Assembly (NCBI RefSeq): GCF_003815675.1
Contig: NZ_CP033918.1
Span: 1,674,001 to 1,738,000 of the forward strand
Direction of reading: 5' to 3'
Length of the DNA stretch: 64,000 nucleotides
Source of the DNA: Chryseobacterium sp. G0186
GTDB lineage: Bacteria; Bacteroidota; Bacteroidia; Flavobacteriales; Weeksellaceae
The notes beneath the pieces were generated by a model, which ran no database searches, had not been told where the DNA came from, and saw nothing but the letters and a program-made list of their open reading frames with translations. Positions within the stretch are counted from its first letter, which is position 1, and each line of letters starts with the position of its first letter. Below, piece after piece: positions 25,657-34,230 of the stretch. The position numbers and the translations under genes were made by a program.

Positions 25657-26076
25657 ATGAAAAAAATTATCTCAGAAAAATTTCATATTATTATTTTACT
25701 GATAACTATCTTATTCATAGCATTTTGTTTTATTCAGGAAAATTTATGGGTAAAAAGAATGCTTAAAAACCCCAAATATACAATTGGAAAGGCTACTACA
25801 GACTGGCATCAAAAAAACAATAACGGAGTGGGAACTGATTATAAATACCAGGTTAACGATAAAGTATACTTTAAAACCACAAATTGTTCATATAAAAAAG
25901 GAGATAAATTTCTTGTTATCTTTGATTCTATAAAACCTAAAAATGCAACGGTTCTTGGCATTTATTCTATTGAAAACTATCTTATAGATTTAAAACCCCC
26001 TGCAAAAGGCTGGAAATATCAGGATGTTCCTTTTAATATTGATAGTAATATGATAAAAAAATATGTGCAAGATTGA
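25657..26076 (+). CDS. Unknown membrane-anchored protein
   Basis: A 139-residue protein with one N-terminal membrane helix (about residues 10-28) and a soluble beta-rich domain. That domain contains TIGKATTDWHQKN, DYKYQVNDKVYFKTT and YKKGDKFLVIFDS, reminiscent of small membrane proteins that carry one beta domain outside the membrane. I cannot name the family. It is tightly linked to the gene before it (2 bp). A terminator follows it and separates it from the quinone reductase on the other strand. Confidence 0.7.
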   Translation: MKKIISEKFHIIILLITILFIAFCFIQENLWVKRMLKNPKYTIGKATTDWHQKNNNGVGTDYKYQVNDKVYFKTTNCSYKKGDKFLVIFDSIKPKNATVLGIYSIENYLIDLKPPAKGWKYQDVPFNIDSNMIKKYVQD

Positions 26077-26106
26077 ATGTCGAACCATTTGAACATATTC
26101 AAAAAA

Positions 26107-26153
26107 TAGGCTGAACTCATTGAAAATTTCAAAGCTTCAGCCTACTTTTTTTA
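26107..26153 (+). terminator. Terminator between unknown gene and quinone reductase
   Basis: Arms TAGGCTGAA and TTCAGCCTA are followed by CTTTTTTTA. AAAAAAT on the other side allows partial function on the minus strand. Confidence 0.8.
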
Positions 26154-26158
26154 TCCCA

Positions 26159-26689
26159 TTATAACTGATCCAGAAACTCCAGATACATCGGAACACTTCT
26201 TTCAATCCATTCCTCTGAAGAATCCCTTTCTATCCCGTAATAAACAAACGGTTCTTTATATTCTGCCTTAATGTAATCAAAGGTGAGTTCATAAGGTCGG
26301 AAAAGTTCTTTCATGGTGTATTTATATTTCCCTGATTCGGAATATTCTTCCTCATCAATTCCGGCAGTAACGGCCAATGACATTTTTTTTCCTGCCAGTT
26401 TATATCCGCTATTGCTCCCATAGGCCCAACCATACAATACAACCTCATCCAACCATTGTTTTAAAAGTGGCGGGCTGCTGAACCAATAAAACGGGAACTG
26501 AAATACAATGCTATCATAGGATTCCATGAGTTTCTGTTCTTTAGCTACATTAATCTTACCATCGGGATAGGCTTCGTATAATGGATGAACAGTATATTTT
26601 TCAGGAGTTTTTTTCAGTTCTTCCATCCATCTTTTATTAATGACTGATTTTTCAACATCAGGATGGATTACAATAATTAAGGTCTTCAT
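26159..26689 (-). CDS. NAD(P)H dehydrogenase (quinone), flavodoxin-like fold
   Basis: A 176-residue flavoprotein of the MdaB/KefF/YwrO group, reducing quinones or similar electrophiles by two electrons. Family elements are TLIIVIHPDVEKSVINKRW (FMN phosphate region), IVFQFPFYWFSSPPLLKQWLDEV and GKKMSLAVTAG. It is divergently paired with an HxlR-type regulator, a common arrangement in which the regulator senses reactive quinones or aldehydes and controls the enzyme. Confidence 0.9.
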   Translation of the reverse strand: MKTLIIVIHPDVEKSVINKRWMEELKKTPEKYTVHPLYEAYPDGKINVAKEQKLMESYDSIVFQFPFYWFSSPPLLKQWLDEVVLYGWAYGSNSGYKLAGKKMSLAVTAGIDEEEYSESGKYKYTMKELFRPYELTFDYIKAEYKEPFVYYGIERDSSEEWIERSVPMYLEFLDQL

Positions 26690-26727
26690 TATGTTTAAAT
26701 TTCTACCACAAAATTACAATACGTAAC

Positions 26728-26740
26728 GTACATTTTGTAC
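26728..26740. promoter_or_regulatory. Candidate HxlR operator
   Basis: GTACATTTTGTAC is a 5+3+5 inverted repeat midway between the divergent quinone reductase and HxlR genes. A partly similar GTACATTAGCTACC overlaps its right arm. HxlR proteins bind short palindromes in such positions. Confidence 0.5.
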
Positions 26741-26780
26741 ATTAGCTACCTATTGTATGGTACTATAAAAAATGTAAGTA

Positions 26781-27149
26781 ATGACTAAAATAAAGGAAAC
26801 CTCAACTAATTTCGCCAACAAGAAAGCCCTTGCTGATGAATGTCCGGAAGTTTATGCATCCAATATTATCGGTGGACAATGGGCACTTGCGATTTGCTGT
26901 TATCTGATTAATGGTAAAATGAGATTCGGAGAATTAAAGAAACGTCTTCAGAACATTACAGAACGTATGCTCACCCTTCAGCTTCGCAGATTGGAGGAAG
27001 ACAAAATCATTACAAGAACCGTTTTCGCAGAGGTTCCGCCACGGGTAGAATATGAACTTACGGAAATTGGTTATCAACTGAAACCCATTATTCTTGAATT
27101 TGAAAAATGGGGAAAAGCGCATAAAGAAATAATAGAAAAAAGTAAATAA
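26781..27149 (+). CDS. HxlR-family transcriptional regulator
   Basis: A 122-residue MarR/HxlR winged-helix regulator. The diagnostic core is IIGGQWALAICCYLINGKMRFGELK (shown in two parts in the protein), followed by ITERMLTLQLRRLEEDKII and the wing VPPRVEYELTEIG. Two adjacent Cys (ICCY) near residue 39 could sense electrophiles. It is divergent from the quinone reductase, so autoregulation and control of that gene are likely. Confidence 0.92.
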   Translation: MTKIKETSTNFANKKALADECPEVYASNIIGGQWALAICCYLINGKMRFGELKKRLQNITERMLTLQLRRLEEDKIITRTVFAEVPPRVEYELTEIGYQLKPIILEFEKWGKAHKEIIEKSK

Positions 27150-27207
27150 TCCATCTTTCTATTATTTTTATGTAAATTTAATAACCATTCAACTCACAAT
27201 TAATACT

Positions 27208-27717
27208 ATGAAAAATTTCACTTTTTTAATTTCCCTTATAACTGTTGTGTTTTGGGGAAACCTTACCAATGCACAAAAGATTTCTGATGGCCAAACCCTG
27301 GAGGTCAATGGAATGAGTGTTACTTTCAATATCCTCAATAAAGAAAGCATTGAATCAGGAGGGAAGCAATATGACCGCTATAAGGTTTCTGCTTCTGTGA
27401 AGAATACATCAGATAAACCTTATAATATTAGATTGTCTGCCTTTCCACAGATTGTAAGCAATATCGGACTTGTAGAATTAGACTGTATCAATGCAACAGG
27501 GGCAAGACTTACCTCTAAAAAAATTGAGCTGAAAATGAAAGCCCAAATCCTGAATGTCACCTATTCTGCCTATGACAAATCCGGCAAGTTTACCACCAAC
27601 ACTATTCCCGTAACCGGCAGTTATTATTTTGATCCGGGTGATACCCTTAATGACAATGCTATTTTTATTGTTCCACAAGGTGAAAAACCGGATGTTTCAG
27701 TAAGAAGTCTTAGATAA
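27208..27717 (+). CDS. Secreted protein of unknown function
   Basis: A 169-residue exported protein with a signal peptide ending near residue 22 (LTNAQ). The mature part is beta-rich, with an immunoglobulin-like or protein-interaction style (YKVSASVKNTSDKPYNIRL, GSYYFDPGDTL). I do not recognise the family. It follows the HxlR gene by 58 bp and is followed by a strong terminator. It has a single mature Cys (ELDCINAT). Confidence 0.7.
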   Translation: MKNFTFLISLITVVFWGNLTNAQKISDGQTLEVNGMSVTFNILNKESIESGGKQYDRYKVSASVKNTSDKPYNIRLSAFPQIVSNIGLVELDCINATGARLTSKKIELKMKAQILNVTYSAYDKSGKFTTNTIPVTGSYYFDPGDTLNDNAIFIVPQGEKPDVSVRSLR

Positions 27718-27720
27718 AAA

Positions 27721-27758
27721 ATCATGCCGACGCAGCATCCGTCGGCATGATTATATTT
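27721..27758 (+). terminator. Hairpin terminator between secreted protein and tag
   Basis: A perfect 11-bp stem (ATCATGCCGAC and its complement) with a 9-base loop, followed by TATATTTT. Confidence 0.75.
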
Positions 27759-27780
27759 TAATGATCTGCATGGTATGCAA

Positions 27781-28341
27781 TTAAACTCTTTCTGCATTTT
27801 TCCATAAAGGGTTTTGCTCCAAAACTTTTGCATGAATTGAACAGGTTTCTGCATGTGCTCCTTTTAAATATCCGGTGCTCATCAGAAATTCATTAACGAT
27901 CTCACCTCCGGTAAACTTAAATGTTTTCTTGAAAAGCTTCATCCACTCCTGTAAGGTTTTAGGATGATGATGCTCCAGCCATTTTTCAAATGACTCCCAT
28001 TCTTTTTGAAGCTCCATAATGGTCTTTGCATTTTCAATGGCAGCATTCACTTTCAGTTTATTTCTGATAATTCCACTGTCGCTCAATAATCTTTCACGGT
28101 CTTCGTCAGTGTAGGCTGCTATCTTTTTGATGTCAAAATTATCATATGCTCTTCTAAAGCTTTCCTCTTTCTTCAAAACCGTTTCCCAGCTTAAACCAGC
28201 CTGATTAATTTCCAGAATCAGTCTTCCAAACAATTCATTATCATCATGAATGGGGAATCCGTAATAATTGTCGTGGTAGTTTTTATGCAGTTCTTTTCTG
28301 CTTTCAGGCTGCATTCCGTCTATGGCTAAGCAATAACTCAT
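27781..28341 (-). CDS. tag: DNA-3-methyladenine glycosylase I
   Basis: Base-excision repair enzyme removing 3-methyladenine from DNA. The 186-residue length is standard. Family signatures are YHDNYYGFPIHDDNELFGRL, EINQAGLSWETVLKK and GIIRNKLKVNAAIENA. Zinc-type ligands occur at the N-terminal Cys4 and in the C-terminal AETCSIH. The protein is cytosolic. It converges with the secreted-protein gene. Confidence 0.93.
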   Translation of the reverse strand: MSYCLAIDGMQPESRKELHKNYHDNYYGFPIHDDNELFGRLILEINQAGLSWETVLKKEESFRRAYDNFDIKKIAAYTDEDRERLLSDSGIIRNKLKVNAAIENAKTIMELQKEWESFEKWLEHHHPKTLQEWMKLFKKTFKFTGGEIVNEFLMSTGYLKGAHAETCSIHAKVLEQNPLWKNAERV

Positions 28342-28454
28342 TGTCTGTTTTTATTTGTAAATAATGGAGTAAAGATAAGACAGGATTGTGACAACTGTTA
28401 GTCAGGAGCATTTTATTTTTATTTAAAGAAGTTTTAATGCTTCTTAAGATTAAA

Positions 28455-28632
28455 CTCTCTCGCAGATTTCACAGATTACGCAGATTTTTCTCTAAGTTTT
28501 CATGTAATCTGTGAAGCTGGAGAAAATATAATAATCCTTGTGGATTTAAATTGTATCGAAGATAAAATCCTTGCGCCTTACAACATACAGCAAGTAAAAA
28601 AAATTGCGCCTTTGCGTTTTCCAACAAAAATA
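28455..28632 (-). repeat. Intergenic repeat, left inverted copy
   Basis: The inner 84 bp (28545-28628) match 31095-31178 in inverted orientation with two mismatches by eye. The outer part is a more diverged stretch containing ATCTGCGTAATCTGTGAA words (on the minus strand), also matched at 31240-31265. It fills the spacer before the alpha/beta hydrolase gene. Confidence 0.85.
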
Positions 28633-28718
28633 TGATAACAGAAATTCTAATTTTAAAGTGCATTCTATTTACAATTACATTAAAAATATTTAATAGCTTA
28701 GAGCCTCAAATAAATACC

Positions 28719-29633
28719 ATGAAATCCTTTTTTTCGATTCTTTTTTTCCTATTTTTCATTTCATTCAATGCTCAGAATATTTACTCCAAGGCTTATGGAA
28801 ACATTCAGAATCCTGTAGTTATTTTTATTCATGGTGGTCCCAGTGGAAATGCTACTCTATTTGAGGGAACTACAGCGCAACAATTGGCTGACAAAGGCTT
28901 TTATGTCATTGTCTATGACAGACGTGGAGAAGGGCGATCCAAGGATGAAAATGCTACAATGACCTTTAATGAAAGTTTTGAGGATCTCAAACAGCTTTAC
29001 AATACCTATCATATCAAAAAGGCTCATATTCTTGCACATAGTTTTGGAGGAATCATTGGAACCCTTTTTACCAGCCGATTTCCTGAAAAAGTAAAGTCAC
29101 TTACCCTTGCAGGAGCCTTATTTACCCAACAGGAAACCTATGATCATATTCTGAAACAAGCTAAAGAACATTTCAGAAATGATCAGGTTCAGTTAAAAGA
29201 AATATCTGATATAGAAAGCTTGGATAAAAACTCTGCTGCCTACCGAAAAAGATGCTACGAAACAGCCGGCAAGCTCAATTTCTTTGACATGCCAAATCCT
29301 ACTCCTGAAAGTGAAACTTTAAGAAAGGAATATAAAGCAGGTGAATTTTATAAAAATAATATCAGAAACGTCAATTCTCCCATCAGATTCTATCAGAATG
29401 AACGATTGAACAATCTTGATAATACCTCTGTTTTAAAGGAAATCAAAAGAAAAGGCATTCCCCTTTTTGCAGTCTATGGAAAAAATGACGGGATATTCTC
29501 CGACAAACAACTGAATGATCTTCAAAATATGGTGGGAAAGGATAACTTTAAGCTTATTGATAACTGTTCCCATTACTTATTTGTAGATCAGCAGGATGAA
29601 TTTCTACAATTTATTGAGCAGAAATTAAAATAA
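28719..29633 (+). CDS. Secreted alpha/beta hydrolase
   Basis: A 304-residue alpha/beta hydrolase related to proline iminopeptidase-type enzymes. The ATG at 28719 gives a signal peptide ending FNAQ; an upstream in-frame ATG at 28632 lies at the edge of the repeat and is unlikely. The oxyanion motif is FIHGGPSG, the nucleophile Ser108 is in LAHSFGG, and the likely acid and His are in YGKNDGIF and CSHYLF. The substrate is unknown. It begins a same-strand group with a small protein and the DoxDA fusion. Confidence 0.85.
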   Translation: MKSFFSILFFLFFISFNAQNIYSKAYGNIQNPVVIFIHGGPSGNATLFEGTTAQQLADKGFYVIVYDRRGEGRSKDENATMTFNESFEDLKQLYNTYHIKKAHILAHSFGGIIGTLFTSRFPEKVKSLTLAGALFTQQETYDHILKQAKEHFRNDQVQLKEISDIESLDKNSAAYRKRCYETAGKLNFFDMPNPTPESETLRKEYKAGEFYKNNIRNVNSPIRFYQNERLNNLDNTSVLKEIKRKGIPLFAVYGKNDGIFSDKQLNDLQNMVGKDNFKLIDNCSHYLFVDQQDEFLQFIEQKLK

Positions 29634-29671
29634 AGTGTAGTTTTGTAACAATGACCAATACCAAGATCCAT

Positions 29672-30028
29672 ATGAAGACCTATAAAGCCATCATAACGAT
29701 GCTTATACTGGTATTTTCATTATCTCCATGTTCTGTTAAAAGGAACGTTCTTGATCTGTTTGACATTCAATACATCAGCGGTTTAAATAAGGTGAAGACA
29801 ACTTCCAGCACCTCCTTAAACTGCGATATTTCTTCTACCTCCTCTACAATTTCCATTTCAAAAACGGAAGCTAAGGCTAAGCATAAAGGGTTTTTCTTAA
29901 ACACTAAGGCTACTTCAAAAAATAAAGAGGAAGAAAAAATTTCCTTCAATGATTATTCAGGGCATACTACAGGAAACAGCCCACCGAAATATATTTTATT
30001 TAAAAGACTGAAATTGAATCTGGTTTAA
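29672..30028 (+). CDS. Small exported protein, Ser/Thr-rich
   Basis: About 118 residues, with an N-terminal hydrophobic segment that is a signal or anchor (ITMLILVFSLSPC). The middle is Ser/Thr-rich (VKTTSSTSLNCDISSTSST) and the tail basic. An ATG seven codons upstream is an alternative start. Cys20 after the hydrophobic core is not in a standard lipobox. I do not know the function. It is 38 bp after the hydrolase and 50 bp before the DoxDA gene, so it is likely part of the same transcript. Confidence 0.6.
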   Translation: MKTYKAIITMLILVFSLSPCSVKRNVLDLFDIQYISGLNKVKTTSSTSLNCDISSTSSTISISKTEAKAKHKGFFLNTKATSKNKEEEKISFNDYSGHTTGNSPPKYILFKRLKLNLV

Positions 30029-30078
30029 ACTTTTTTAATCCATTAAAATCAGTTTTTTACAATACAATATTAATTTCA

Positions 30079-31092
30079 ATGAAACATACTACAAACAGCC
30101 AGTCTTCTGACCTGGCCGGACTCTATACTTTATCCCTCCGTATGGTTATCGGATGGACCTACTTCTCAGCTTTTTGGCGCAGACTTATCCTTGAAAACAA
30201 GCTTATTCCTGATGAAAAGGGATATATTGGAGAGAAATTCAATCATTTTTTACCGAATGCTCTAGGGATTAAACCAATCATAGAATATTTGGTTACCCAT
30301 CCGGATGCCCTGCAAAGATCTATGATGATCTTTACCATTATTGAGGCCATTGTAGGATTATTTATAATTCTTGGTCTATTTACCCGATTGATGAGCATTG
30401 GAATCTTCAGTCTTGCCCTGGGAATTTTATTAGGTTCGGGATGGCTGGGAACAACCTGTCTTGATGAATGGCAAATCGGAGTGCTGGGAGTTGCCGGAGG
30501 ATTTGTACTATTTCTTACGGGAAGTGGTCCCTACTCTTTGGATCATTACTTTATGAAGACTCATCAGAATTTTACACAAAGAAAATGGTTCCAGTGGCTG
30601 GGTTCAGGAAATTTACCTGTTTCAAAACCAAAAACTCTTGTATTGGCAGGTTCTCTAATCATTTTTGGACTTACCCTTTACACCAACCAATATTTTCATG
30701 GTGGTGTTTGGGGAACCTTGCACAATAAGTCTGTAAAACCAAAGATTGAAATCTCCAATATTTCCCATAATAATTCGGATTTACAATTTGAGGTTTATAG
30801 AACTGAAGGTGCAGATGTCTATGGTTCTTTCCTGATTGGAATCCATATTTTGGATAAGAAAGGAAATATTTTAAAACAACTGGATCATAAGGAGCTTTCA
30901 AAATTGTCTAAGGAAAGCATTAAAAATCACTATGTCGCCAAGGTAAAACCTGGAAAGCACAGCCTTATCATTCCATTGGGAGCCAAGGCAGACGTCAGCA
31001 TCAGCATTCATGATATTCTTCAAAAGGAAGAGATTCATGCTTTGAAACTGATTGACATCAGTGGTATTGAATGGATAGGAAACATCCCATAA
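30079..31092 (+). CDS. DoxD-DoxA fusion (TQO small-subunit-like)
   Basis: A 337-residue membrane protein fusing the two small subunits of archaeal thiosulfate:quinone oxidoreductase. The N-terminal DoxD/DoxX-type half has four or five membrane helices (about 20-165; GWTYFSAFWRRLIL, GIFSLALGILLGSGWLGTTC). A further membrane helix near 195-215 leads to the C-terminal DoxA-like beta domain (about 225-337; YGSFLIGIHILDKKG, GKHSLIIPLGAKADVSI). Such fusions are known in Bacteroidota, but the physiological donor is unsettled there. No sulfur-oxidation genes are nearby. Confidence 0.82.
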   Translation: MKHTTNSQSSDLAGLYTLSLRMVIGWTYFSAFWRRLILENKLIPDEKGYIGEKFNHFLPNALGIKPIIEYLVTHPDALQRSMMIFTIIEAIVGLFIILGLFTRLMSIGIFSLALGILLGSGWLGTTCLDEWQIGVLGVAGGFVLFLTGSGPYSLDHYFMKTHQNFTQRKWFQWLGSGNLPVSKPKTLVLAGSLIIFGLTLYTNQYFHGGVWGTLHNKSVKPKIEISNISHNNSDLQFEVYRTEGADVYGSFLIGIHILDKKGNILKQLDHKELSKLSKESIKNHYVAKVKPGKHSLIIPLGAKADVSISIHDILQKEEIHALKLIDISGIEWIGNIP

Positions 31093-31094
31093 TA

Positions 31095-31265
31095 TTTGTT
31101 GGAAAACGCAGAGGCGCAATTTTTATTACTTGCTGTATGTTGTAAGGCGCAAGGATTTTATCTTCGATACAATTTAAAGTCACAGATATTTTTATAGTTT
31201 CCAATGATTGCACAGAGCTTACAAAAATTCTGCGTAATCTGTTCAATCTGCAAGAAAATCTCATA
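31095..31265 (+). repeat. Intergenic repeat, right inverted copy
   Basis: Begins 2 bp after the DoxDA stop codon. 31095-31178 match the complement of 28545-28628 with two mismatches by eye. Further out, CTGCGTAATCTGTTCAATCT matches the left copy more loosely. Confidence 0.85.
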
Positions 31266-31378
31266 AGCCGCTTTACTGACAATCTCTGATTTTCTTGTGT
31301 CTTAAAAATAGTACGTTATTAAAATATTGTGTCTTTGCAATTTCCAAGAAAGATGATGAAGATTTTTGGTGTTTTTAG

Positions 31379-31444
31379 GTTTTGGCTAAAGCCAGATGGA
31401 TGGGATATGTATTATAAAAAGCGGACTAAAGTCCGCTCCTATTG
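31379..31444 (+). repeat. Double-hairpin element, copy C
   Basis: Begins GTTTTGGCTAAAGCCA and ends GCTCCTATTG. The second stem reads GCGGAC-TAAA-GTCCGC, perfectly paired. Compared with copy A, one stem pair changed from G-C to A-T. Confidence 0.8.
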
Positions 31445-31458
31445 ATGTTTAATAAATG

Positions 31459-31579
31459 TAATCTTTAATCTTTAATCTTTAATCTTTAATCTTTAATCTT
31501 TAATCTTTAATCTTTAATCTTTAATCTTTAATCTTTAATCTTTAATCTTTAATCTTTAATCTTTAATCTTTAATCTTTT
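31459..31579. repeat. Perfect 7-bp tandem array (TTTAATC), about 17 copies
   Basis: The longest heptad array of the window, perfect throughout, ending 13 bp before the stop codon of the minus-strand gene at 31593. In that gene's sense the unit reads GATTAAA. No spacers and no dyad within the unit. Confidence 0.97.
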
Positions 31580-31592
31580 AAATATAAAAAAA

Positions 31593-32189
31593 CTACTTCT
31601 CCGTCACGTTCACCTTATAAATACATGAACTATCCGGATTGAGCTTCAAGATTTTTATTTCAAGTAAAACATCCAGTCCCATAGTATCGCATATTCCCTG
31701 TACAAAGGGTTTTATAACCGGCCACTTCAACAGTCCTGCGATCTGAAGACTTTGTGTGATTTTGTGGTAACGGTCAACTCCTTTGATCAGTATTTCAACT
31801 CTGTGGTCATTTAATTCTTTAAATTCAAAATTATATTCGGGACTGGATGTAAAAATTGCTCCTATAAGTATTTTTGCGACTGCTGGAATTCCCGGCTGTA
31901 AATTCTGTTTTGTTTCCATGTTTTTCAGGGTCATTCTTGATCCCAGGTCATACATGAAAGTACTGGAAAGTTGTTCAATGGCTTCGGCACCATAAAGTTT
32001 ACCTGCCTGCTTCAGCAAGCCTCCATAAAAAGACCCTGTAATATCAGAAAGACGTTGAGTGAGTTCCGTAAAGGTTCCTGGAAAAAGTTCTGAAATAATC
32101 TGATCCTTATCCATTTCCGGAAGATATACATCATGTTCTCTGAAATCGGATAATGCCATAAAGGTTTTCGGCAGTTCTATTTGATTCAT
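31593..32189 (-). CDS. Unknown cytosolic protein
   Basis: A 198-residue protein without signal peptide or membrane segments. I do not recognise a family. It has a helical N-terminal half (YGGLLKQAGKLYGAEAIEQL) and a beta-rich C-terminal half (YNFEFKELNDHRVEILIKG, DVLLEIKILKL). The layout is somewhat reminiscent of V4R-like small-molecule or heme-binding folds, but that is a guess. It stands alone; a heptad array abuts its 3' end. Confidence 0.65.
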   Translation of the reverse strand: MNQIELPKTFMALSDFREHDVYLPEMDKDQIISELFPGTFTELTQRLSDITGSFYGGLLKQAGKLYGAEAIEQLSSTFMYDLGSRMTLKNMETKQNLQPGIPAVAKILIGAIFTSSPEYNFEFKELNDHRVEILIKGVDRYHKITQSLQIAGLLKWPVIKPFVQGICDTMGLDVLLEIKILKLNPDSSCIYKVNVTEK

Positions 32190-32605
32190 GTTTACGTTTT
32201 ATATTTTTTGGTTAATAGTTGATACAAAATGTTTTACATTATAAAATACTATATAGTTTTAAGAAAGTTCAGTAATTAAAATAGCTATCATAAAATCCTG
32301 GTAATGGAAAGAATATTATTCTACAATTTCCTTATAGAGAATGAAAAGCAGGACAGATCAGCTTTTACCTTAGCATAAAAACAGACATCATCAAGCGTAG
32401 AAAGCGTATCGTATAAACCGTATTCATTTACCGATAAGGGGGTAAGCTCCGGTCTCTACCTTTTGAAAAGGTATTATAGGGGTGAGGGAATCTATTCATA
32501 TTTTTTCATTTGGTACTGTAAAGCTAAAAAAAATAAATAAATTCTCCAATAAGTGATATTATTTTTATAAAAAGGATAGGAAAGAAATTTATATGATTTA
32601 AAAAC
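32190..32605. other. Spacer without recognisable gene
   Basis: About 415 bp upstream of the unknown gene at 32189 and downstream of the efflux operon. It is AT-rich, with a short GC-rich tract around 32435-32490 containing CTACCTTTTGAAAAGGTA, an inverted repeat. No coding frame or promoter stands out. Confidence 0.4.
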
Positions 32606-32636
32606 AAAAAACCTTCAGAAAATTCTGAAGGTTTTT
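32606..32636 (-). terminator. Terminator of the efflux operon
   Basis: AAAAACCTTCAGAA and its complement form a 14-bp stem with a 2-base loop context, and the flanking T- and A-runs allow use on both strands. It lies 9 bp beyond the MFS stop codon. Confidence 0.88.
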
Positions 32637-32645
32637 ATTTAAAAT

Positions 32646-34223
32646 TTAGTGCATGGCTTCACTCAAGTCTATTTTTTCTTTACTTTTCCTTTCTTTTATA
32701 AATAAGATAAACGGAATACAAATTAAGAATGCAATTCCTAAATAAAGAAAAACGTCCATGTAGGATAGTACTGTTGCCTGCTTGGTAACTGTAAGATCCA
32801 TCATTTTATAGGCGGCATTCATGGCAGCATCGGGAGTCATTCCTTTTGCTACAAAACTTGCCTTTAATCCATTTAATCTCTGCTGGACATCAAAGTCATT
32901 AGAATCCAAATGGGAAATCAGATTGACTCTGTATTTCTGGCTGGCATTGGCAATGAATGTGGTAATGGCTGCAATCCCGAAAGAGCCTCCCAATTGTCTC
33001 ATCATCCCCGTAAATGCTGCTCCCTGACCAATTTCCTGACCTTTCAGAGTGCTTAATGATAAGGATGTAATTGGAATAAACAGCAATCCTAAACCTGCTC
33101 CTCTTACCATCAACATCCAGAAGAATGCTTCTTTACTGGTGTCCGGCGTTAGAATTTTATATCCCCAGAAGCTATAAACAAAGAATGTAAACAATCCTAA
33201 AGAAACTAAAATCTGCTGTTTTACTCCTTTTGAAAGCAATCTACCAATAATAGGCATCATAAAGGCAGTCGTTAATGCAGCAGGAATCATCAATGCTCCG
33301 GACTCTAAGGCTGTCCATCCCAAAATACTCTGGGTATATAAAGGAACAATAAATGTAGACCCATACAAACCAAATCCTAATACAAAGGACATTGCGGTTC
33401 CGATCCGTAAATTTCCGTTCTTTAAAACCCTCAGCTCTACAATCGGATACTTGAATGTAAGTTCCCGCCATAGGAATAAAATAAACCCTAATACTGCCGC
33501 TACTGTAAATGCTACAATCATTCCACTTTCAAACCAGTCTTCTTCATGGCCTCTTTCCAGAATAAACTGTAATGAACCTACGGTAACCGCCAGTAAAGCA
33601 ATTCCTAACCAGTCTACATCGGAAGCCTTACGCTTTTCAGAATATTTTGGACTTTTTATAAACTGTAATGTCATCAAAGTCGCTGCAATCCCGATAGGGA
33701 TATTAATATAGAAAATATACGGCCAGCTGTAATTGTCAACAATATATCCTCCAAGAGGCGGGCCTAAGGTAGGACCAATAATTACTCCCAAACCATAAAT
33801 CGCCTGAGCCATACTTCTTTTTTCAATCGGATAGGATTCCGTAATAATCGTCTGTGAAGTTACCAATAAGGCACCTCCACCAATTCCCTGGCACAATCTG
33901 AAAAATACCAGTTCCCAAATATTATCGGCATTACCACATAGAAATGAGAATACCGTAAAAATGATAATAGATGCTGCAAAGTAATTTCTACGTCCAAACT
34001 GCTGGGAAAGCCAACTGGTCATTGGCACTATGATTACGTTACCAATGGCATACGCTGTGATTACCCATCCTACTTCGGAAAGTGTAGAGCCCAGGTTCCC
34101 TTTCATCTCGTTCAGGGCAACGTTCACAATTGTGGAATCCACAATTTCCAGCAGAGCACAAAGAATAGCCGTGATCGTAATGATCACTCTCCGCGCTCCA
34201 TATTCTACTAATGAATCTTGCAT
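32646..34223 (-). CDS. DHA2-family MFS drug efflux permease (EmrB-like)
   Basis: A 525-residue inner-membrane drug/H+ antiporter with about 14 membrane helices. Family motifs are EIVDSTIVNVALNEM (helix 1), VGWVITAYAIGNVII, WLSQQFGRRNYF (motif A) and RLCQGIGGGALLVTSQT (motif C-type region). It is the last gene of a tetR-tolC-hlyD-MFS operon and would form a tripartite EmrAB-TolC-like pump. The substrate is unknown. A 154-bp spacer with heptad-like repeats separates it from the adaptor gene. Confidence 0.93.
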   Translation of the reverse strand: MQDSLVEYGARRVIITITAILCALLEIVDSTIVNVALNEMKGNLGSTLSEVGWVITAYAIGNVIIVPMTSWLSQQFGRRNYFAASIIIFTVFSFLCGNADNIWELVFFRLCQGIGGGALLVTSQTIITESYPIEKRSMAQAIYGLGVIIGPTLGPPLGGYIVDNYSWPYIFYINIPIGIAATLMTLQFIKSPKYSEKRKASDVDWLGIALLAVTVGSLQFILERGHEEDWFESGMIVAFTVAAVLGFILFLWRELTFKYPIVELRVLKNGNLRIGTAMSFVLGFGLYGSTFIVPLYTQSILGWTALESGALMIPAALTTAFMMPIIGRLLSKGVKQQILVSLGLFTFFVYSFWGYKILTPDTSKEAFFWMLMVRGAGLGLLFIPITSLSLSTLKGQEIGQGAAFTGMMRQLGGSFGIAAITTFIANASQKYRVNLISHLDSNDFDVQQRLNGLKASFVAKGMTPDAAMNAAYKMMDLTVTKQATVLSYMDVFLYLGIAFLICIPFILFIKERKSKEKIDLSEAMH

Positions 34224-34230
34224 AATTTTT

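Noticed and set aside
28632..29633. Longer alpha/beta hydrolase start at 28632
   Set aside because: It starts at the edge of the dispersed repeat and places the signal peptide internally; 28719 is better.
31095..31378. Small minus-strand frames in the spacer after DoxDA
   Set aside because: They overlap the inverted repeat copy and have no recognisable protein features.
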